From: an uncultured Alphaproteobacteria bacterium
GTDB lineage: Bacteria; Pseudomonadota; Alphaproteobacteria; HIMB59
Length of the DNA: 64,000 bases
NCBI GenBank assembly: GCA_902575725.1
Contig: CACGSS010000002.1
Span: forward strand, 62,001-126,000
Direction of reading: 5' to 3'
Positions 1 to 8,679 of the stretch are shown here, piece by piece (position 1 is the stretch's first letter; each line of letters opens with the position of its first letter). The notes beneath the pieces were generated by a model. That model ran no database searches and had not been told where the DNA came from. It saw only the letters and a program-made list of their open reading frames with translations. A program made the translations under genes and the position numbers.

Positions 1-863
1 AAACCCTGTAAATGTGTTCCTCCATCTCCTTGAGGGATATTATTAGTAAAGCAAAGCATGTTTTCATTGTATCCATCATTCCATTGTAAAGCGCCTTCAA
101 CTTTAATTCCATTTGACTCGCCATTAAAAGGTATAATTTTATTTAAAGTTGATTTTCTCGAATTAAGAAATTGCACATATGCTGTTAAACCTCCCTGGTA
201 ATAGAATTCAATAGGTTCTACTTTTGATATACGCATATCAGATAATGTTATGCGAACATTAGAATTCAGAAAAGCTAGTTGGCGAACTCTATTTTCGAGT
301 GTTTTAAGAATTAGAGTTGTATTGGAAAAAATTTTTTTTGATGGCCAAAATTGGACAGTTGTTCCAGTTCTCTCTGTCTTTTTCATTGAACCGATCTCTT
401 TTAATTTTTTTGTTGTAACACCATCTTTAAATTCCATTGTATGAATTTTGCCATTTCTGCGAATTGTTAAAGATAGTCTTTCTGATAAGGCATTTACCAC
501 AGAAACACCAACCCCGTGAAGACCACCGGAGATTTTATAGCTATTTTGGTCAAATTTACCACCTGCATGTAGTTGGGTCATGATTACCTCAGCTGCTGGG
601 ACTTTTTCAGTTTTGTGCTGGTCAACTGGAATACCTCTACCATTGTCTGATATTGTAGCTGACCCATCTTTATTAATTATTAATTGAATACTGTCACAAT
701 AACCACCTAAAGCCTCGTCAATAGAGTTATCAAGCACCTCGTAGACCATGTGATGCAAACCTGTGCCATCATCGGTATCACCAATGTACATACCTGGTCT
801 TTTTCTGACTGCCTCTAAGCCTTTTAAAACTTTTATCGAGGATGCTGTATATTGATCTGTCAT
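1..863 (-). CDS. gyrB: DNA gyrase subunit B, N-terminal part (runs off the window)
   Basis: ATPase subunit of the type II topoisomerase that introduces negative supercoils. Reading the minus strand from the ATG gives [20 protein letters not shown], followed by the GHKL ATP-binding motifs DNGRGIPVD and [15 protein letters not shown], which are diagnostic of GyrB/ParE. About 287 codons are present; the transducer, TOPRIM and C-terminal parts lie outside the window. The start codon shares one base with the recF stop (TAATG), so translation is probably coupled. Position behind dnaA-dnaN-recF favours GyrB over ParE. Confidence 0.96.
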   Translation of the reverse strand, partial: MTDQYTASSIKVLKGLEAVRKRPGMYIGDTDDGTGLHHMVYEVLDNSIDEALGGYCDSIQLIINKDGSATISDNGRGIPVDQHKTEKVPAAEVIMTQLHAGGKFDQNSYKISGGLHGVGVSVVNALSERLSLTIRRNGKIHTMEFKDGVTTKKLKEIGSMKKTERTGTTVQFWPSKKIFSNTTLILKTLENRVRQLAFLNSNVRITLSDMRISKVEPIEFYYQGGLTAYVQFLNSRKSTLNKIIPFNGESNGIKVEGALQWNDGYNENMLCFTNNIPQGDGGTHLQG

Positions 864-1930
864 TAAAATATTTCTTTAATGTCTAAGCTATCTATATTCC
901 TTTTAAGTGTGAAGTTATCAGTGGTTGAAAAGAAAGTCTGAAATTTATTTTCTGCACAGTATTGAATAACTTTATCAACATTTATCATATCAAAGTTATC
1001 AAATATTTCATCAATTAAAAAAATAGTAATCTTGTTACGATTTAGAAATTTTGCACAACTAAGAAGAAGGCTTAATATTAACATTTTAGATTGAGCAGAA
1101 GATAGCTGAGAAATATTTTTTTGATTGTGTGAAATTTCAAAAACTGATTTTTTTGGATCATGTTGTGATTGAAGTTTATGATCATTTGGCCATTGATTCT
1201 CATCAGAGAGATCTTTTTGAAATTTTTCTAAAAAATTCTCTGTCTCTATAAGGCCAAAACTTGGCTTAATTTCAAAGTCAAAAAATAGTTTATTGTTACT
1301 TGATAGGAAATTTTGGTATTCAGAAAGGAATTTTTTTTTAATCTCAATAATTGCTCTGCCTATGTCAATCAGTTGTTTATCCAGTGAAACTAGCCATGAA
1401 ATATCTTGAGAAGATTGTAATATTCTTCTTTTTTCTCTTCTTAAAATTGTATATTTGCTGAGAAAGCCAAATAGCTTTGGGTCAAAATAGCATATAATTC
1501 GATTGATAGTATTTCTTTGATACTGGGCATCCTTGATAAAATAAACTTTATCTGTTTCTGTTAGCCAAAATAATTGAAAAATATCTAAAAGTTTTTGCTG
1601 TTGTATTTTTTTATCGTTTAAAAAATATTGTTTTGTCCATCTTTCATCTTTATTACTCAACATAATAGTTAAATGATTTTCTAAATCCTCGTGAATAAAA
1701 TCAAAGATCATAGAAGCTTCTAACTTTTCCTGTTTTTTAAAAATAAAATTTTGTATGACATCTTTTCTAAAACCTGTGCCAGGACTTAAAAAACTTATAG
1801 ACTCTAATAGGTTTGTTTTGCCAACAGCATTTTTTCCTTTAAACAAAGTATGATCAAAGTTAAAAATTTCTTTTTTGTTGATGAAATTTCTATAGTTCGA
1901 TAGCTGTATACCCTTTAATGGTGGGGGCAA
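863..1930 (-). CDS. recF: DNA replication and repair protein RecF
   Basis: SMC-like ATPase that helps load RecA at gaps. The 355 aa length is normal. Seen: N-terminal QLSNYRNF, Walker [12 protein letters not shown] near residue 35 and Walker [12 protein letters not shown] near residue 310. The ABC-type signature reads LSSAQSK where RecF usually has a G-Q pair, a mild deviation. The start is a TTG immediately after the dnaN TAA with no gap, and the stop overlaps gyrB by one base, giving a tight dnaA-dnaN-recF-gyrB operon. No in-frame ATG near the start fits better. Confidence 0.95.
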   Translation of the reverse strand: MPPPLKGIQLSNYRNFINKKEIFNFDHTLFKGKNAVGKTNLLESISFLSPGTGFRKDVIQNFIFKKQEKLEASMIFDFIHEDLENHLTIMLSNKDERWTKQYFLNDKKIQQQKLLDIFQLFWLTETDKVYFIKDAQYQRNTINRIICYFDPKLFGFLSKYTILRREKRRILQSSQDISWLVSLDKQLIDIGRAIIEIKKKFLSEYQNFLSSNNKLFFDFEIKPSFGLIETENFLEKFQKDLSDENQWPNDHKLQSQHDPKKSVFEISHNQKNISQLSSAQSKMLILSLLLSCAKFLNRNKITIFLIDEIFDNFDMINVDKVIQYCAENKFQTFFSTTDNFTLKRNIDSLDIKEIF

Positions 1931-3040
1931 TTAAACTCTCATAGGCATTAAAATAAATAAACTTGTTGTATCTTTAGGGTCCTTTACTATTACTGGTGAT
2001 GATTGATTTAGTAACTCTAAAATCAAAGTGTCTCCTTCAACAACATCTTGTAAATCCAATATATATTTTGAATTAAAAAGTATTTCAAGACCATCTGCAG
2101 CGTAATTTGCTGCAACCTCTTCATCACCTTTGTTACTGTCGGTGCTTGTAGCCATAATCTTAATACTATTATTTTCAAATTGTAACTTAACTGTTGGTGT
2201 TTTATCTTGATTAACAGTTGAAACCCTATCAATGGCATTAAAAAAAGGCTCTGCCTCAACTTGTAATAATTTGTCATTAGATACAGGTATAACTTTTTCA
2301 TAATCTGGAAATGTTCCATCAATTAGTTTGCTGATTATTATGAAATTATCTGCTTCTAGACTCACTTGAGTATCAGTGCATATTATTTTAACCTTTCCCT
2401 CAAAATCACCTAAAATGCGGTCTAATTGAAGTATAAGCTTTCTTGGAAGTATAATTCCAGATATATTTATGACATTTGATAAGTCTAGCTCTGTCTTAGC
2501 AAGTCTGTGGCCGTCAGTAGCAACACACCTCAAAGTTGATTTTTGTCCATTCGTAACAGTATGGAAGAATATACCGTTAAGGTAATATCTAGTCTCTTCT
2601 GCAGATATTGCAAATTTAGTTTTATTAAAAAGTCTTTTAATTTGGGATACCGTTAATTCAAATGAGTTTGTTGAGTCTAATGGAACAAATTTTGGGAATT
2701 CATCAGCAGTTAATGCATTTAATTCAAAAACAGAATTATCTGAGTTAATTATTAATCTGTTTCCCTCTAATTTACATTTTACAATAGAGTTTTTTTTTGT
2801 CTTACGGATTATATCGGTTAAAATTCTAGAATTTACAGTTGCTTCGCCATTTTTTGAAGAGTCTGTTGATACGAATTCTCTGATGGAAATATCCATGTCT
2901 GTAGATCTAATTTCTATTTGGTTATTATCGCATTTAATATAAATGTTAGAAAGAATTGGAATTGTAGATCTACTGTCAACAATTGAACTAACGTGAGTTA
3001 AGACTCTTAAAAAAGCCTCTCGGCTTACTCTAAAATCCAT
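1931..3040 (-). CDS. dnaN: DNA polymerase III beta subunit (sliding clamp)
   Basis: Forms the ring-shaped processivity clamp of DNA polymerase III. The 369 aa length is typical of DnaN, with N-terminal MDFRVSREAFLRVL and C-terminal LFILMPMRV, the conserved hydrophobic-P-M-R ending. Three tandem clamp domains are expected from the length. The ATG abuts the dnaA stop (TAAATG) and the gene's own stop abuts the recF start, so it is co-transcribed and probably translationally coupled on both sides. Confidence 0.97.
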   Translation of the reverse strand: MDFRVSREAFLRVLTHVSSIVDSRSTIPILSNIYIKCDNNQIEIRSTDMDISIREFVSTDSSKNGEATVNSRILTDIIRKTKKNSIVKCKLEGNRLIINSDNSVFELNALTADEFPKFVPLDSTNSFELTVSQIKRLFNKTKFAISAEETRYYLNGIFFHTVTNGQKSTLRCVATDGHRLAKTELDLSNVINISGIILPRKLILQLDRILGDFEGKVKIICTDTQVSLEADNFIIISKLIDGTFPDYEKVIPVSNDKLLQVEAEPFFNAIDRVSTVNQDKTPTVKLQFENNSIKIMATSTDSNKGDEEVAANYAADGLEILFNSKYILDLQDVVEGDTLILELLNQSSPVIVKDPKDTTSLFILMPMRV

Positions 3041-4408
3041 TTAAGAAGTTTGCAATATTCTAGTCAAAAGTTCAATATCTTCTGCAAGGTTAGGATCATT
3101 TACCATAATTTCTTCGATAGTTTTAATAGCATGAATAACAGTGGTATGATCTCTGCCACCAAATTTTCTACCAATTTCAGGCAAAGATCTCGTGGTGATT
3201 GACTTTGCTAAATACATTGCAACTTGTCTTGGACGCGCCACAGACCTTGATCTTCTCGGTGAATGCATATCTGAAAGTTTGATGTTGTAATGCTCAACAA
3301 CTTTCTTTTGAATTTCATCAATTGTAATTTTTCTTGAATTAGTCCTCAGTAAATCTTTCAAAACATCTTTTACGAGATCAACAGATATTTCTGAGTCCTG
3401 AATTGAAGCATGAACTGCTAATCTATTCAAAGCGCCTTCCATTTCTCTAACATTATTTGTGATCTTATTTGCTAAAAATTCCATTACTTCTTGTTTTAGA
3501 TTTAGTGATTTTTGTTCAGCTTTAGCCTGCAGAATGCCTAATCGTAATTCATAAGTTAAGGGATGTATATCTGCTACTAACCCCCAGCCTAATCTAGACT
3601 TTAATCTGTCTTCTAATCCATCAAGATCAGCGGGAGATTTATCAGCTGAAATAATTATTTGTCTTTTTTTGTCAATTAAAGTATTGAAAGTATGAAAGAA
3701 TTCTTCCTGAGTATTATCTTTACCAATAATAAATTGCACATCATCAATCATTAGAACATCTACTGATCTAAATTGTTCTTTAAAACTCATAATATTTTTA
3801 AATCTAAGAGCTTTAATAAACTGATACATAAATTTTTCAGCTGTTAAATAAACAACATTTTTTTTGGGATTTCTTTTTTTAATATTCCATGCAACTGCAT
3901 GCATTAAATGTGTTTTTCCTAATCCAACACCTCCATACAAAAATAATGGGTTAAAACTTACAACTTCTGATTGTGCTACACGTTGTGCTGCTGCGTATGC
4001 TAACTCGTTGGGTTTACCGACAATAAAATTATCAAAAGTAAATTTTGGATCTAATGGGGCAGAAATATCATCATAATATGTGTCTTCCCCTTCATCTTTA
4101 TCTTCATAGATAACTTCTGTGCCAGGAATAATTCGATTATTATTTTCTTTGACGAGTATAGCTAATTTATCAATGCTATGACCTTGGTCCATATAAGCTT
4201 TTTTAATAACAGAAGCATAATTTTTTATAATCCAGTCACGTAAAAACCTAGTTGGGACTGAGAGAGTGAGAGAAGTGTCAATTAAAGACTCAAAATAAAT
4301 CGGTTTAATCCAGTTTTGGAAGGTATCTTTATCAAGTGATTTTTTTAATTCAGATGTGATCTTAGGCCAGGACACATCTATGCCACCTTGATGCTTTTCG
4401 TCTTCCAC
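3041..4408 (-). CDS. dnaA: Chromosomal replication initiator DnaA
   Basis: AAA+ ATPase that binds DnaA boxes and opens oriC. The 455 aa contain domain I (VSWPKITSELKKSLDKDTFQ), a short acidic linker, Walker A GGVGLGKTHL near residue 160, Walker B DVLMIDDVQF near 225, and the domain IV DNA-binding signature GGRDHTTVIHAIKTIE near the C-terminus. The start is GTG, preceded by AGAGGAAGGA about a dozen bases upstream. The linker (domain II) is short, in line with genome streamlining. It lies downstream of rpsT, a usual alphaproteobacterial arrangement. Confidence 0.97.
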   Translation of the reverse strand: MEDEKHQGGIDVSWPKITSELKKSLDKDTFQNWIKPIYFESLIDTSLTLSVPTRFLRDWIIKNYASVIKKAYMDQGHSIDKLAILVKENNNRIIPGTEVIYEDKDEGEDTYYDDISAPLDPKFTFDNFIVGKPNELAYAAAQRVAQSEVVSFNPLFLYGGVGLGKTHLMHAVAWNIKKRNPKKNVVYLTAEKFMYQFIKALRFKNIMSFKEQFRSVDVLMIDDVQFIIGKDNTQEEFFHTFNTLIDKKRQIIISADKSPADLDGLEDRLKSRLGWGLVADIHPLTYELRLGILQAKAEQKSLNLKQEVMEFLANKITNNVREMEGALNRLAVHASIQDSEISVDLVKDVLKDLLRTNSRKITIDEIQKKVVEHYNIKLSDMHSPRRSRSVARPRQVAMYLAKSITTRSLPEIGRKFGGRDHTTVIHAIKTIEEIMVNDPNLAEDIELLTRILQTS

Positions 4409-4513
4409 TAACTTAATTCCTTCCTCTAAAAGATGGGCTATTTAAGCATGAAAAGTAAAAAAAGAGGAATAAAAAAAATGTTTTTTTTAAAAAAAATTGC
4501 TTGAAAAAAAAAA
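4409..4513. other. rpsT-dnaA intergenic region with A/T homopolymers
   Basis: About 105 bases between rpsT and dnaA. It holds runs of 8 to 10 A or T, including a self-complementary T8-A8 block around 4482-4497 that could act as a weak AT-only hairpin or terminator for rpsT. I see the dnaA ribosome-binding region at its dnaA end but no convincing -35/-10 pair and no DnaA box here. Confidence 0.4.
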
Positions 4514-4780
4514 TTATTTTGAAATTGCGGTTATATCTTTTTGTAGTTTTGATATGGTTCTAGATGCCTTATTGAGGTGCATGATTTTCTTTTTAGTAGA
4601 TTTATGCAATACAGACATAACAACTTTTAATTTCGCCATTGATTCCTCTACCTTTTTATCTTTAATGAGTTTATCAATTGCCTTTAGCTGAGTTGAAATA
4701 TTTGATTTTACAGCTTTGTTAACTGTTTTTTTTCTATCAGACTGTCTGAGTCTTTTTTTTGCTGATTTATGTTGTGGCAT
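4514..4780 (-). CDS. rpsT: 30S ribosomal protein S20
   Basis: Small-subunit primary binding protein for 16S rRNA. The 88 aa length, the start MPQHKSAKKRLRQSDRKK and the Lys/Arg-rich helical composition are typical of S20. It stands directly upstream of dnaA and downstream of mutM on the same strand, the standard alphaproteobacterial order. The short upstream gap contains a DnaA-box-like nonamer. Confidence 0.95.
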   Translation of the reverse strand: MPQHKSAKKRLRQSDRKKTVNKAVKSNISTQLKAIDKLIKDKKVEESMAKLKVVMSVLHKSTKKKIMHLNKASRTISKLQKDITAISK

Positions 4781-4825
4781 ATAAAAGTATTATTAACAGG
4801 TTGTTCGTCTAAAAGCGTTAATAAC

Positions 4826-4834
4826 TTATACACA
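4826..4834 (+). promoter_or_regulatory. DnaA box (TTATACACA)
   Basis: TTATACACA matches the classical TTATNCACA DnaA-box consensus exactly. It sits in the 59-base AT-rich gap between mutM and rpsT, upstream of the rpsT-dnaA genes. Only one perfect box was seen, so it could be a dnaA autoregulatory site or an outlying part of an origin rather than oriC itself. Confidence 0.5.
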
Positions 4835-4839
4835 TTTTT

Positions 4840-5658
4840 TTATTTTTGTAAAGCAGGCGAAAAAAAAGTCGAACGCCCATTTTGGATGATTTTTTTTATT
4901 TTATAACTCTTTTTTTTATATATTACATGTTTCTTTTGATAGACCTTAAATAAGCTCTGAAAACTTCCAAGGGTTCCATCTGGAGATTTATAATCATTTA
5001 TTGAAGAGCCGCCATTTTTTAAAGATAGTTTCAATACAAATTTACAAGAGCTTAATAACTGAGATATTTCTGCTTTTTTTAGAGTATAAGTTAGTCTTTG
5101 AGGATTTAACTTTGAGTGAAAAAGAGCTTCATTAGCGTATATGTTTCCAATACCCACAATTAAACTTTGATCGAGTAAAGCTTGTTTCAAAGAGATTTTT
5201 TTCCTTATAAATTTGTTATACATCTCATTTAAATTAACCTTATTAATTAGTAAATCAGTACCGTATTTATTAAAAAAAAATTTAACTTCTTTTGAATCTT
5301 TAAGCCTAAAAAACATTCCAAACCTACGAGGATCATTATAAATAATTTTAAATTCGTTAAATTGTAAAACAATGTGGTCATGTTTTTCTTTTTTATAATT
5401 CTCGTTTAAATAAAACTTTAATCGACCGCTCATTCCCAAATGAATAATTACATAATTATCATTTTCTAATCCTATGATTATGTATTTTGCAAAACGTTCA
5501 ACAGATATAATTTTTTTCTGTGATATTTGCTCAAGATCTTTAAAGTTTAAATTTTTCCTTAGTTTTTTTTGTGACCTATTGATAGAAATAATTTTTTTTC
5601 CTTTAACTTTTGACTTTAAATATCTTATTGTAGTTTCTACTTCAGGTAGTTCGGGCAT
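4840..5658 (-). CDS. mutM: Formamidopyrimidine-DNA glycosylase lacking zinc-finger cysteines
   Basis: Bifunctional glycosylase/AP lyase that removes 8-oxoguanine and other oxidised purines. The catalytic N-terminus MPELPEVETTIRYLKSK (Pro1, Glu2) and the HLGMSGRLKF region with its conserved Lys are intact, and 272 aa is normal length. The C-terminal finger region aligns by its flanks (VYQKK ... NGRSTFF) with the Fpg zinc finger and keeps the DNA-contacting Arg of the GR-T motif, but all four zinc-binding Cys are replaced (roughly by Tyr, Lys, Ser and Leu). It therefore looks zincless, as in NEIL1 and plant Fpg. Its ATG overlaps the divergent ubiE ATG. Confidence 0.93.
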   Translation of the reverse strand: MPELPEVETTIRYLKSKVKGKKIISINRSQKKLRKNLNFKDLEQISQKKIISVERFAKYIIIGLENDNYVIIHLGMSGRLKFYLNENYKKEKHDHIVLQFNEFKIIYNDPRRFGMFFRLKDSKEVKFFFNKYGTDLLINKVNLNEMYNKFIRKKISLKQALLDQSLIVGIGNIYANEALFHSKLNPQRLTYTLKKAEISQLLSSCKFVLKLSLKNGGSSINDYKSPDGTLGSFQSLFKVYQKKHVIYKKKSYKIKKIIQNGRSTFFSPALQK

Positions 5659-6358
5659 GATAACTAAAAATAATTCAAATAATTATAATATTACAGATAT
5701 TTTTGAAAATGTATCTCATGCAAAATATGATTTAATGAACGATATTATGAGTCTTGGCATACATAGACTTTGGAAAAAATATTTTGTTGACCTTGTATTA
5801 TCAAATTATACCGATAATGAGAAAATTTTAGACATTGCTAGTGGTAGTGGAGATATTTTTAATTTGCTTCCTATTTCAAAAAATCTTTATGCTTTAGATC
5901 CTGTTTCCGAAATGCATAATATATCCAGAAAAAAAAATAGTTCTAAAAAAATTAATTACGAGGTTGGTTATGCAGAAAATTTGCCTTATAAAAAAAATTT
6001 TTTTCAAATTATAACATGTACTTATGGTGTAAGAAATTTTAAGAGTCGAAAAAATGGTTTTTTTGAGATTTATAGATGTCTTAAAAAAAATGGTTATTTT
6101 TTTATTATGGAATTTGGTATTCCAAAAAGAGATTTATTAAAAAGTCCATACAAAAACTTTTTAAAATATATTTTACCTTTTACCGGTAGCATCATCTCCA
6201 ATGATAGACATAGTTATAAATACTTAGCTGACAGTATTATTTCTTTTCCTAATCAAAATAACCTTCTTAAAGAACTGATAAATACAGGTTTTTCTCATAT
6301 TAAAACTATTGATTTCATTTCTGGAGCTAACAGCATATATATAGTGCAGAAAAAATGA
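5657..6358 (+). CDS. ubiE: Demethylmenaquinone/ubiquinone C-methyltransferase
   Basis: SAM-dependent C-methyltransferase of ubiquinone (and menaquinone) synthesis. Seen: SHAKYDLMNDIMSLGIHRLW near the start, SAM motif ILDIASGSGD, then TYGVRNF and MEFGIP, all UbiE hallmarks; 233 aa. The open frame extends 61 codons further upstream, but that part is antisense to mutM and the family N-terminus begins at this ATG. ATG and the divergent mutM ATG share bases (CATG), leaving no intergenic promoter. It overlaps coaC by 4 bases (ATGA). ubiB, which often follows ubiE in alphaproteobacteria, is not present. Confidence 0.93.
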   Translation: MITKNNSNNYNITDIFENVSHAKYDLMNDIMSLGIHRLWKKYFVDLVLSNYTDNEKILDIASGSGDIFNLLPISKNLYALDPVSEMHNISRKKNSSKKINYEVGYAENLPYKKNFFQIITCTYGVRNFKSRKNGFFEIYRCLKKNGYFFIMEFGIPKRDLLKSPYKNFLKYILPFTGSIISNDRHSYKYLADSIISFPNQNNLLKELINTGFSHIKTIDFISGANSIYIVQKK

Positions 6359-6873
6359 AAATTTTAATAATAATAACGGGGAGTGTTGGCTGTTATAAAT
6401 CTTTAGATCTAATTCGTGAGTGCCAAAAAAAAGCTATTGAATATGAAGTTATTGCAACAAAAAACACTTATGAGTTTATTTCTAAACTACTACTTGAAAC
6501 AATTTCCAATAAGCCAGTGTATTCAGAGCTCTTTGATTTGGATATGGAAAAAAAAATTGGTCACATAAAATTAGCACGAGATAATACTCATATTATTGTT
6601 TACCCTGCGACAGCTAATATTATTTCAAAATTTGCAAAAGGTTTTTGTGATGACCTAGCACTAACATGTATGATTGCTGCAAACAAACCTATATATTTTG
6701 CACCTGCAATGAATAAAGAAATGTGGGCTAATCAAATTATTCAAGACAATGTGGTCTATTTAAAGAAAATTGGCCATCATTTTATTGGCCCAGATGATGG
6801 ATCTTTAGCTTGTGGTGAGTATGGTAGTGGTCGATTAGTTGATCCTAGTGAAATAATTAGTCAACTTAAGTAA
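6355..6873 (+). CDS. coaC: Phosphopantothenoylcysteine decarboxylase (CoaC half of CoaBC)
   Basis: Flavoprotein that decarboxylates 4'-phosphopantothenoylcysteine in coenzyme A synthesis. Seen: N-terminal ITGSVGCYKSLDLIRE, the active-site His in GHIKLARD, the PAMNKEMW motif that binds substrate, and the catalytic Cys in SLACGEYGSGRL; 172 aa. In most bacteria this domain is fused to CoaB. Here a TAA ends it just before CoaB begins in the same reading frame. All catalytic residues are present, so it is probably functional. Confidence 0.92.
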   Translation: MKILIIITGSVGCYKSLDLIRECQKKAIEYEVIATKNTYEFISKLLLETISNKPVYSELFDLDMEKKIGHIKLARDNTHIIVYPATANIISKFAKGFCDDLALTCMIAANKPIYFAPAMNKEMWANQIIQDNVVYLKKIGHHFIGPDDGSLACGEYGSGRLVDPSEIISQLK

Positions 6874-7512
6874 TTGAAACACGCATTAATAACTATTGGG
6901 TGCACTCGAGAGTATATAGATCCAGTAAGATATATATCAAATGAGTCATCAGGTCGGCAAGGCATAGCTTTAATAAAAAGCCTATTAAAATTTAATTATA
7001 AAGTTATTTGTTTACACGGATATCTTCAAACAAAACAAATAGTTTCAAAGAATGTTAAGTTTATCTTCACTCCTACAGCAGATGAAATGTTAAAAGAAGC
7101 AAAAAAATATAGGTCCCTCGACTTAGGAATTTTTAATGCTGCAGTTAGTGATTATAAAGCTAAAAAATATAATAAACTGAAAATTAAGAAAAAAAACGGA
7201 ATGTCTTTAAAATTAATCAATAACCCTGATATTTTGAGATCAATGTCATTTGGAAAATATAAACCTAAGATTACAGTCGGATTTGCTTATGAGACAAATG
7301 ATGTATTTCAAAATGCAAAAAAAAAATTGCTTTCCAAAAATTGTGATTATCTAGTTTTGAACTTTCCAACAACGGAAGATAAAATTTTTAACTCAAAATA
7401 CAATAATGGTATTTTAATTGGAAGGTCAGGTAACTTTTTAAATTTAGGAAATGTAAGCAAAACAATTTTTGCAAATAAAATTGTTAAATACATTAGCAAT
7501 AGAAAGAATTAG
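6874..7512 (+). CDS. coaB: Phosphopantothenate-cysteine ligase (CoaB half of CoaBC)
   Basis: Joins phosphopantothenate and cysteine using a nucleotide triphosphate in coenzyme A synthesis. Seen: ITIGCTREYIDPVRYISNES (the G-TRE-IDPVR hallmark), FNAAVSDYKAK, KLINNPDIL and GFAYET; 212 aa. The frame begins with TTG directly after the coaC TAA, in phase with coaC, so only a stop codon separates what would be a normal CoaBC fusion. Translation may restart at the TTG or read through the stop. Confidence 0.9.
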   Translation: MKHALITIGCTREYIDPVRYISNESSGRQGIALIKSLLKFNYKVICLHGYLQTKQIVSKNVKFIFTPTADEMLKEAKKYRSLDLGIFNAAVSDYKAKKYNKLKIKKKNGMSLKLINNPDILRSMSFGKYKPKITVGFAYETNDVFQNAKKKLLSKNCDYLVLNFPTTEDKIFNSKYNNGILIGRSGNFLNLGNVSKTIFANKIVKYISNRKN

Positions 7513-7513
7513 A

Positions 7514-7957
7514 TTGGTTTTTATAAAAGTAAAAAAAATAAATGATAACGTTATTCTTCCAACTTATGAGACATCATCTAGTGCAGGAATGGATATAAGA
7601 GCATTTTTACCAAATGGAAAAGTTAGCATATCACCAAGAGAAACAAAACTTATTGGGACTGGATTATTTTTTGAAATTCCAAATGGATTTGAAGTTCAAA
7701 TAAGACCTCGAAGTGGACTAGCTTTAAAAAAATTTATTACTATTCTTAACAGTCCAGGAACTATAGATGCAGACTATCGAGGGGAAATAAAAGTGATTTT
7801 AATTAATCATGGATTAGAGATGTTTGAGGTTGAAGATAAAATGAGAATTGCACAAATGGTTGTGTCAAAATATGAAAAGATTAATTTTGAATTAGTAAGT
7901 GATTTAAGTGAAAGTGTGAGGGGGAGAGGTGGTTTTGGATCAACAGGAACAAAGTGA
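7514..7957 (+). CDS. dut: Deoxyuridine 5'-triphosphate nucleotidohydrolase
   Basis: Trimeric dUTPase that hydrolyses dUTP to dUMP, keeping uracil out of DNA and feeding dTMP synthesis. All five motifs are visible: AGMDIRA, RPRSGLALK, GTIDADYRGEIKV, RIAQMV and RGGFGSTG. I chose the TTG two bases after the coaB stop, giving 147 aa; the longer open frame would overlap coaB by 44 bases and adds no conserved sequence. The 3' end overlaps the next gene by 29 bases. The coaBC-dut pairing is common in bacteria. Confidence 0.94.
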   Translation: MVFIKVKKINDNVILPTYETSSSAGMDIRAFLPNGKVSISPRETKLIGTGLFFEIPNGFEVQIRPRSGLALKKFITILNSPGTIDADYRGEIKVILINHGLEMFEVEDKMRIAQMVVSKYEKINFELVSDLSESVRGRGGFGSTGTK

Positions 7958-8678
7958 AAAACTGATTGAGGAATTTGGAAGACAAATTCTAGTTCCTGGT
8001 ATTAATGAAGAAGGTCAACAAAATATCTCTAGGAAAAAAATTTGTATAATCGGCTTAGGCGCTCTGGGAACTGTTGCATCTCAATATCTTGTTCGAGCTG
8101 GAGTTGGTGAAATTCATATTGTTGATCATGATATAATAGAGAAGTCAAATTTACATCGTCAAATTAATTATGATAAAGATGATATTGGTAAATCTAAATC
8201 AGTTACTTCAAAACATAAACTAAAAAATATAAATGACTCAACAATAATAAAAGAGCATTCGTTAAATTTTCAGTCTTTCATAAAAAAAAACCCAGATAAT
8301 AATTTTGATTTAATATTTGATTGCACGGATAATCACCAGAATAAAATTTTTTCTTCAAAATATTCCAAAGCTAATAAAATCTCATTTGTATCGATATCAA
8401 TTAACTCTTCAGAGGGTATATACTTTGCACAAAACAATGAAGAAAATAATCCATCATGTTTTGAGTGTCTTTTTCCAAAAGCTGATCAGAATCACCGTTG
8501 TCTTAACAGCGCAATGGTAGGTCCAGTTGCAGGATTTGTTACTAGTTTTGCTTGTATGAAAATTTTATTTGCCCTTGCCAAAATAAAAACTCAATTGAAA
8601 AGTGAAATCAATTTGATAGACCTTTTGACTTCAGACATAAACAAACTACAATTGATTAATAAAGATTGTCCTCATTAA
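7929..8678 (+). CDS. MoeB/ThiF/HesA-family adenylyltransferase
   Basis: E1-like enzyme that adenylates the C-terminus of a small sulfur-carrier protein (MoaD or ThiS type). Seen: FGRQILVPGINEEGQQ, nucleotide-binding GLGALGTVASQYLVRAGVG, VDHDIIEKSNLHRQ, and an SCFEC Cys pair. The second zinc-binding CxxC expected near the C-terminus is reduced to a terminal CPH, so zinc binding may be altered. Start is GTG (a TTG two codons on is possible), overlapping dut. Whether it serves molybdopterin or thiamine synthesis cannot be told here; no moaD or thiS is in the window. Confidence 0.85.
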   Translation: MVLDQQEQSEKLIEEFGRQILVPGINEEGQQNISRKKICIIGLGALGTVASQYLVRAGVGEIHIVDHDIIEKSNLHRQINYDKDDIGKSKSVTSKHKLKNINDSTIIKEHSLNFQSFIKKNPDNNFDLIFDCTDNHQNKIFSSKYSKANKISFVSISINSSEGIYFAQNNEENNPSCFECLFPKADQNHRCLNSAMVGPVAGFVTSFACMKILFALAKIKTQLKSEINLIDLLTSDINKLQLINKDCPH

Positions 8679-8679
8679 G

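Noticed and set aside
4480..4513. Poly-A/poly-T tract as an oriC DNA-unwinding element
   Set aside because: No DnaA box cluster is next to it; simple AT homopolymers are common in this genome.
5474..5656. 61-codon N-terminal extension of ubiE
   Set aside because: It lies antisense to conserved mutM codons and the UbiE family N-terminus begins at the internal ATG.
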